From assembly GCA_025453855.1 (NCBI GenBank), contig JALOPO010000058.1, positions 1 through 10,253 on the forward strand: a stretch of DNA of 10,253 nucleotides. Direction: 5' to 3'. Source of the DNA: Gemmatimonadaceae bacterium (GTDB taxonomy: Bacteria; Gemmatimonadota; Gemmatimonadetes; Gemmatimonadales; Gemmatimonadaceae). Below the pieces are notes generated by a model. The model had not been told where the DNA came from. It did no database searches and saw only the letters and a program-made list of their open reading frames with translations. Below, piece after piece: positions 6,778 to 10,253 of the stretch. The position numbers were made by a program, and so were the translations under genes. The stretch's first letter is position 1. Each line of letters begins with the position of its first letter.

Positions 6778-7085
6778 CGCACCTGATGCGCCGCCACCGC
6801 CCCCAGGCCGACACCGGCCAGGTCCCAGGCGAGGTCACGCGTACTGAAGCCACTCCCTCCGGGGCGACGGTCCCGCACCTCCTTCGCGAGTCCGACGCCC
6901 AGCGCGGCGGGGATCGCGATCCCCTGCGCCACCCCGTGGCCCCCACCTGCCGCCCGCACCACCGAGTAGGTGGCCGACTGCAGCAGCGCCGAGGCCACGA
7001 GATGCTTCCACTTGTCGTGTCCTACCCACCCGTCCGCTGCACGCCCGGTGCCAGCGGCGAGGCTGAGAACGATCGCGAATCGCAC
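6774..7085 (-). CDS. YfiM/DUF2279-like exported protein
   Basis: The GTG at 7085 gives 103 residues starting MRFAIVLSLAAGTGRAADG, a compact signal peptide with a likely cleavage site after RAA. A TTG at 7151 would add 22 residues before it and looks less likely. The body carries HDKWKHLVASALLQS (about 23-37), GVGLAKEVRDRR (63-74) and FSTRDLAWDLAGVGLGA (80-96). This DKxxH ... KEVxD ... S/TxxDLxxDxxG arrangement is that of YfiM/DUF2279-type periplasmic proteins, in which weakly hydrophobic helices alternate with conserved charged residues. Function is unknown for the family as far as I can say. The stop overlaps the next gene's GTG (GTGA), and 110 bases separate this gene from glpK upstream. 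Confidence 0.65.
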   Translation of the reverse strand: MRFAIVLSLAAGTGRAADGWVGHDKWKHLVASALLQSATYSVVRAAGGGHGVAQGIAIPAALGVGLAKEVRDRRPGGSGFSTRDLAWDLAGVGLGAVAAHQVR

Positions 7086-7146
7086 GGCTCTGTTCGGATG
7101 GTCAGCGAATACCGCCCGCGAGGAGGCGACTGGGCGCGCGCTGACA

Positions 7147-7164
7147 GGCAACCGTCAGGTTGTC
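7147..7164. other. Small inverted repeat downstream of glpK
   Basis: GGCAACC (7147-7153) and GGTTGTC (7158-7164) pair over 7 positions with one G-U wobble around a 4-base loop. It lies 31 bases past the glpK stop, in the 110-base gap before the YfiM-like gene. It could be a weak terminator or a transcript-stabilising hairpin separating the mtnA-glpK unit from the genes beyond. There is no T-run in either direction, so the call is tentative. Confidence 0.25.
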
Positions 7165-7195
7165 CGCGTCGCACGCGCCGCCGCCGCGCGGGTGC

Positions 7196-8602
7196 TCACC
7201 GCACGTCACGGGCCCAGTGGAGCGCCGCACGCACCGCGCGCTGCCACTGCAAGTATCCCTCGCGCGCAAGGGCGCTCCCGGCACCGGGCACGATCCGGCT
7301 GATTCGCTGCGACGCCACGAAATCGTCGGTGCTGCGCCACACCCCGGCGGCGAGCCCCGCCAGCCCCGCCGCGCCGAGTGCGGTCGTCTCGATCATCGCC
7401 GGGCGCTCCACCGGCACGCCGAGGACGTCGGCCTGGAACTGGAGCAACCAGGTGTTCGCCGTCGCCCCGCCGTCCACGCGCAGCGCCGGCAGCGCCGCCC
7501 CGCCGCGCGAGGCCATCGCCTCCATGACGTCGGCGGTGCCGTAGGCCATCGCCTCGAGCGCCGCGCGCGCCAGGTGCGCGCGCGTCGTCCCGCGCGTCAG
7601 CCCGGTGATCATCCCGCGCGCGCCGGCCTCCCAGTGCGGCGCCCCGAGCCCCGTGAGCGCGGGGACGAAATGCACCCCCTCGGTGCTCGTCAGCGACGCC
7701 GCCATCGCCTCCGTCTCGGCCGCCGACCCGAGGATCCCGAGCCCGTCGCGCAGCCACTGCACCGCCGCGCCGGCGATGAAGATCGCCGCCTCGAGCGCGT
7801 AGCACGCCTCGCCGTGCGCATCGCAGGCGATGGTGGTGAGCAGCCCGTCACCGGTTGCCGGACGCTGTCTCCCGGTGTTCATGAGCAGGAAGGCACCGGT
7901 GCCGTAGGTGTTCTTGGCCTGCCCGGGCGAGACGCATCCCTGCCCGAAGAGCGCGGCCTGCTGGTCGCCGGCCACGCCGCAGATCGGAAGCGCGGTGCCG
8001 AAGTGCCGCGCCGCCGCCGTGCCGAAGTCGCCGCGGCTCGGCCGCACCGCCGGGAGCATCGCGCGCGGCACGCCGAAGAGCGCGCACAGCTCGTCGCTCC
8101 ACGCGCGCGCGTCGATGTCGTAGAGCATCGTCCGGCTGGCGTTCGTCGGGTCGGTGGCGAAGGTCGCGCCGTCGGTGAGCTGGAAGATGAGCCACGCATC
8201 GACCGTCCCCGCGCACAGCTCGCCCGCCGCGGCGCGGCGCGCGATCGCGTCGTCGCGGCGGAGGAGCCATTCGAGCTTGGTGGCGGTGAAGTAGGGATCG
8301 AGCACGAGGATGGCGCGGTGCACCGGCACGCCCGTCGCGCGCTCCCAGACGACGAGCGTCTCGCGCTGGTTCGTGATCCCGATGCACTCCGGCGTGGTGC
8401 GCGCCATCGCCAGCGCCTCGCGCGCGGCGTCGAGCGTCGCGTTCACCAGGTCCATCGGCTCGTGCTCCACCCACCCCGGCTGCGGGAAGTGCTGCGCGAA
8501 CTCGCGATAGCCGCGCCCGAGCACCGCGCCGTCGGCGGCGATCACGAGGGCGGTCGAGCCGGTGGTGCCCTGGTCGAGGGCGAGGACGGAGCGCGGGGCC
8601 AT
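7196..8602 (-). CDS. glpK: Glycerol kinase with an internal deletion
   Basis: This FGGY-family kinase makes sn-glycerol 3-phosphate from glycerol and ATP in the cytoplasm. The ATG at 8602 begins MAPRSVLALDQGTTGSTALV, the first phosphate-binding loop. Other signatures are FPQPGWVEHEPMD (39-51), GITNQRET (75-82; the Arg/Glu contact glycerol), DPYFTATK (102-109; Tyr contact), TNASRTML, AGDQQAALFGQGC (211-223; D213 matches the catalytic base), NTYGTGAFLLMNTG, GLGAPHWEAGARG, RVDGGATANTWLLQFQADVLGVPVERP and TTALGAAGLAGLA. The protein has 468 residues against about 500 normally. Comparison with the E. coli enzyme shows that roughly 28 residues are absent, in frame, between I98 (VPVHRAI) and L99 (LVLDPYF). 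The missing block is the VWQxRRT strand and helix, including the Trp that packs on glycerol. Catalytic residues remain, so activity cannot be judged. It lies 11 bases after mtnA and is very likely co-transcribed with it. Confidence 0.92.
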   Translation of the reverse strand: MAPRSVLALDQGTTGSTALVIAADGAVLGRGYREFAQHFPQPGWVEHEPMDLVNATLDAAREALAMARTTPECIGITNQRETLVVWERATGVPVHRAILVLDPYFTATKLEWLLRRDDAIARRAAAGELCAGTVDAWLIFQLTDGATFATDPTNASRTMLYDIDARAWSDELCALFGVPRAMLPAVRPSRGDFGTAAARHFGTALPICGVAGDQQAALFGQGCVSPGQAKNTYGTGAFLLMNTGRQRPATGDGLLTTIACDAHGEACYALEAAIFIAGAAVQWLRDGLGILGSAAETEAMAASLTSTEGVHFVPALTGLGAPHWEAGARGMITGLTRGTTRAHLARAALEAMAYGTADVMEAMASRGGAALPALRVDGGATANTWLLQFQADVLGVPVERPAMIETTALGAAGLAGLAAGVWRSTDDFVASQRISRIVPGAGSALAREGYLQWQRAVRAALHWARDVR

Positions 8603-8613
8603 GGCGGGCGTGG

Positions 8614-9684
8614 TCAGGTGGGAAAGTCGCGGAAGTCGTAGGGCGGGTGATGCACGCCCACGTCGGTCACGATCGCCGTCACCAGCGGGAACGGCGTCAC
8701 GTCGAAGGCCGGGTTGTGCACCGGCACCGCCTCGGGGATCACGAGGCGGTCGCCGAGCCGCCGCAGCTCGTCGGGCGAGCGCTGCTCGATGCGGATCGCG
8801 TGCCCGCTCGCGCAGTGCCGGTCGATCGTGGTGCGCGGCGCCGCGACGACGAACGGGATGCCGTGGTGCCGCGCGGCGACCGCCACGCCGTAGGTCCCGA
8901 TCTTGTTCGCCACGTCGCCGTTGGCGGCGATCCGGTCGGCGCCCACGATGACCAGGTCGACCGCGCCCTCGCGCATGAGCGTCGCCGCCATCCCGTCGCT
9001 GCACACCGTCACCGGCACGCCGGCGCGCTGCAGCTCCCAGGCGGTGAGGCGTGCGCCCTGCAGGAGCGGTCGCGTCTCGTCGGCCCAGACGTGCACCTGC
9101 TGGCCGCGCGCGTGCGCCACGTAGATCGGCGCCAGCGCGGTGCCGATCCCCGCGGTCGCGAGCGCCCCCGCGTTGCAGTGCGTGAGCACGCGCATCCCGT
9201 CGCGCACGAAGGTCGCGCCGTGCCGGCCGATCGCGTCGCACATCGCGCGATCCTCGTCGCGGATGGCGATCGCCTCGTCGCGCATGCGCCGCGCCCGCAC
9301 CGCGTACGGCTCGCGCGCATCGCGGATCATCCCCGCCGCGAGCACGCGGTCGACGGCCCGTGCGAGGTTCACCGCCGTCGGGCGCGTGCGTCGCAGGTCG
9401 TCGGCGGACTCCATGAGGATGGCATCGAAGTCGGCGCCCACGCGCGCCGCGATCGCGCCGTGGTAGCCGAGCACCGCCATCCCGCAGCCGGCCGCGACGC
9501 CGATCGCCGGCGCGCCGCGGACGCGCAGCGAGCGGATCGCCTCGACCATCCGCCCGATGTCGCGGAGCTCGAGGTAGCACTCCTCGCCCGGGAGGCGCGT
9601 CTGGTCGAGGATGCGGAGCGTGTCGCCGGCCGGCGAGATGTCGACGACGGTGACGGGCGGGGGCGGGACGAGGGGGGCCGACAT
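8614..9684 (-). CDS. mtnA: S-methyl-5-thioribose-1-phosphate isomerase
   Basis: MtnA isomerises 5-methylthioribose 1-phosphate to 5-methylthioribulose 1-phosphate in the methionine salvage pathway, in the cytoplasm. The ATG at 9684 gives 356 residues, the usual length. Family motifs in order are ILDQTRLPGEE (25-35), IRSLRVRGAPAIGVAAG (50-66), PTAVNLARAVD (102-112), THCNAGALATAGIGTAL (168-184; C170 matches the catalytic Cys), VWADETRPLLQGARLTAWEL (199-218), VCSDGMAA, VGADRIAANGDVANKIGTY (247-265; D250 matches the catalytic Asp), and the C-terminal NPAFDVTPFPLVTAIVTD. The eIF2B-alpha-like Rossmann half is complete. No ribosome binding site precedes the ATG, but a TAGCTT lies 7 bases ahead, suggesting a leaderless mRNA. 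Other salvage genes are not in the window. glpK follows 11 bases downstream. Confidence 0.96.
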   Translation of the reverse strand: MSAPLVPPPPVTVVDISPAGDTLRILDQTRLPGEECYLELRDIGRMVEAIRSLRVRGAPAIGVAAGCGMAVLGYHGAIAARVGADFDAILMESADDLRRTRPTAVNLARAVDRVLAAGMIRDAREPYAVRARRMRDEAIAIRDEDRAMCDAIGRHGATFVRDGMRVLTHCNAGALATAGIGTALAPIYVAHARGQQVHVWADETRPLLQGARLTAWELQRAGVPVTVCSDGMAATLMREGAVDLVIVGADRIAANGDVANKIGTYGVAVAARHHGIPFVVAAPRTTIDRHCASGHAIRIEQRSPDELRRLGDRLVIPEAVPVHNPAFDVTPFPLVTAIVTDVGVHHPPYDFRDFPT

Positions 9685-9691
9685 GCCGGCC

Positions 9692-9697
9692 AAGCTA
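9692..9697 (-). promoter_or_regulatory. Possible -10 element for a leaderless mtnA transcript
   Basis: On the minus strand TAGCTT is followed by 7 bases (GGCCGGC) and then the mtnA ATG. This spacing puts the transcription start at or right next to the start codon. A TAnnnT element in otherwise very GC-rich sequence, together with no Shine-Dalgarno, supports leaderless transcription. No clear -35 hexamer is visible at 16-18 bases upstream. Confidence 0.35.
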
Positions 9698-9730
9698 TCG
9701 CGCGGCGCCGGGCGCGCCGATGCGGGGATC

Positions 9731-9773
9731 GCGCGCCCGGTGCGCGCTCGGTGTCCCGGTGCCTGGCACCGGG
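9731..9773. promoter_or_regulatory. Palindrome cluster in the mtnA / enoyl-CoA hydratase divergent region
   Basis: CCCGGTGCC (9755-9763), a central T, and GGCACCGGG (9765-9773) form a perfect 9-base inverted repeat. A further direct copy of the half-site, CCCGGTGC, sits at 9736-9743, spaced 19 bases start to start, and is itself embedded in GCGCGC-CCGGT-GCGCGC (9731-9747). It lies 58-100 bases upstream of the mtnA start. It could be the operator of an unknown dimeric regulator or a dispersed palindromic repeat. It is not a terminator of either neighbour, because both genes start here. Confidence 0.4.
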
Positions 9774-9817
9774 CGCGGACCGACCGACGACCGCGGGAGC
9801 GCCGTCGGACGCCACGG

Positions 9818-9823
9818 TAGATT
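9818..9823 (+). promoter_or_regulatory. Possible -10 element for the enoyl-CoA hydratase gene
   Basis: TAGATT is the only TAnnnT element between the palindrome cluster and the start codon at 9871. It implies a leader of about 40 bases. No convincing -35 is present 16-18 bases upstream. The predicted leader is C-rich, has no Shine-Dalgarno and contains the GCGCCGG-CCT-CCGGCGC hairpin (9831-9847). Confidence 0.3.
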
Positions 9824-9870
9824 GCCGCCCGCGCCGGCCTCCGGCGCCCCTCTCCTGCCCGCCCGTCGCC

Positions 9871-10253
9871 ATGGCCTTCGACTTTCTCCGCTACGACGTC
9901 GCCGACCGGATCGCCACGATCACGGTCAACCGCCCCGACAAGCTCAACGCGCTCAACGACGCGACCATCGCCGAGCTGGGCGCGGCCATCGAGCAGGCCG
10001 TGGCCGACCCGGCCGTCGCGGGCGTCATCCTCACCGGCGCCGGACGCGCCTTCGTGGCCGGCGCCGACATCGGCGAGCTCGCCACGCAGACGCCCATGGA
10101 GGGCATCGCGCGCGCCCGCCGCGGGCAGGCCGCTTTCGCGAAGTTCGAGCGCAGCCCCAAGCCCGTCATCGCCGCCGTGAACGGCTTCGCGCTCGGCGGC
10201 GGCTGCGAACTGGCGATGGCCTGCCACGTCCGCATCGCCGCCGACGTCGCCAA
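9871..10253 (+). CDS. Enoyl-CoA hydratase/isomerase family protein (partial, runs off window)
   Basis: This crotonase-fold enzyme probably hydrates trans-2-enoyl-CoA in fatty acid beta-oxidation or a related acyl-CoA pathway. The ATG at 9871 begins MAFDFLRYDVADRIATITVN and 127 codons are inside the window. RPDKLNALN (21-29) is the CoA-binding start of the fold. GRAFVAGADIGEL (58-70) and GFALGGGCELAMACHVRIA (105-123) supply the two oxyanion-hole segments. E113 in GGGCE matches one of the two catalytic glutamates of true hydratases; the second lies beyond the edge, so hydratase versus isomerase or another crotonase activity cannot be decided. It is transcribed away from mtnA across a 186-base divergent region. 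Codon use is the same high-GC style as its neighbours. Confidence 0.92.
   Translation, partial: MAFDFLRYDVADRIATITVNRPDKLNALNDATIAELGAAIEQAVADPAVAGVILTGAGRAFVAGADIGELATQTPMEGIARARRGQAAFAKFERSPKPVIAAVNGFALGGGCELAMACHVRIAADVA

Noticed and set aside
7160..8641. 493-codon open frame on the + strand
   Set aside because: Antisense to glpK, with Arg/Ala/Gly-rich translation and no recognisable domain.
8603..9580. N-terminal extension that would make a 794-residue glycerol kinase
   Set aside because: The extra part is an out-of-frame reading of mtnA. Kinase homology begins at the ATG at 8602.
9685..10227. N-terminal extension of mtnA to 537 residues
   Set aside because: It crosses the divergent intergenic region and the antisense of the enoyl-CoA hydratase gene. 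The 356-residue form from 9684 matches the family length.

Overview
The window is high-GC bacterial DNA with tightly packed, mostly co-directional genes. A TonB-dependent receptor carrying an N-terminal carboxypeptidase-regulatory-like domain, c-type cytochrome maturation genes and leader regions with few Shine-Dalgarno sequences together suggest a Gram-negative organism. Gemmatimonadota is my best guess, but this is an inference from style and protein flavour, because no rRNA or marker tree is available here. No tRNA, rRNA, CRISPR array or insertion sequence was seen.

Layout, left to right. (1) Positions 1-56 may hold the last codons of a + strand membrane protein. (2) Positions 184-2478 (+) encode a FhuA/FoxA-like TonB-dependent siderophore receptor, preceded by a Fur-box-like palindrome (122-143). 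One in-frame amber codon (628-630) splits it, and the reading frame is otherwise intact on both sides. (3) A hairpin at 2504-2539 lies between the convergent receptor gene and the next gene block. (4) Positions 2568-6401 (-) are a cytochrome c maturation cluster read in the order ccmE, ccmF, ccmH-like, then a CcmI-like zinc-ribbon protein, with stop/start overlaps at every junction. (5) Positions 6460-7085 (-) hold two small coupled genes: an unrecognised protein and a YfiM/DUF2279-like exported protein. (6) Positions 7196-9684 (-) hold mtnA followed after 11 bases by glpK. The glycerol kinase lacks an internal block of about 28 residues. (7) Positions 9685-9870 are a divergent intergenic region with a perfect 19-base palindrome. 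(8) An enoyl-CoA hydratase gene starts at 9871 (+) and runs off the window.

The most noteworthy part is the cytochrome maturation cluster. CcmE has Cys in place of the usual heme-binding His (CxxxY instead of HxxxY), which is the hallmark of the variant System I that was described as lacking CcmH. Here a CcmH-like protein is nevertheless encoded two genes downstream. It has a CxCxC cluster instead of the usual CxxC and a Tat-type signal. The cluster ends with a membrane protein that joins a CcmI-like cytoplasmic loop to a zinc ribbon. CcmA, B, C, D and G are not in the window. This looks like a hybrid or intermediate maturation system. The other second-look items are the amber-interrupted receptor, the shortened glycerol kinase and the palindrome upstream of mtnA.
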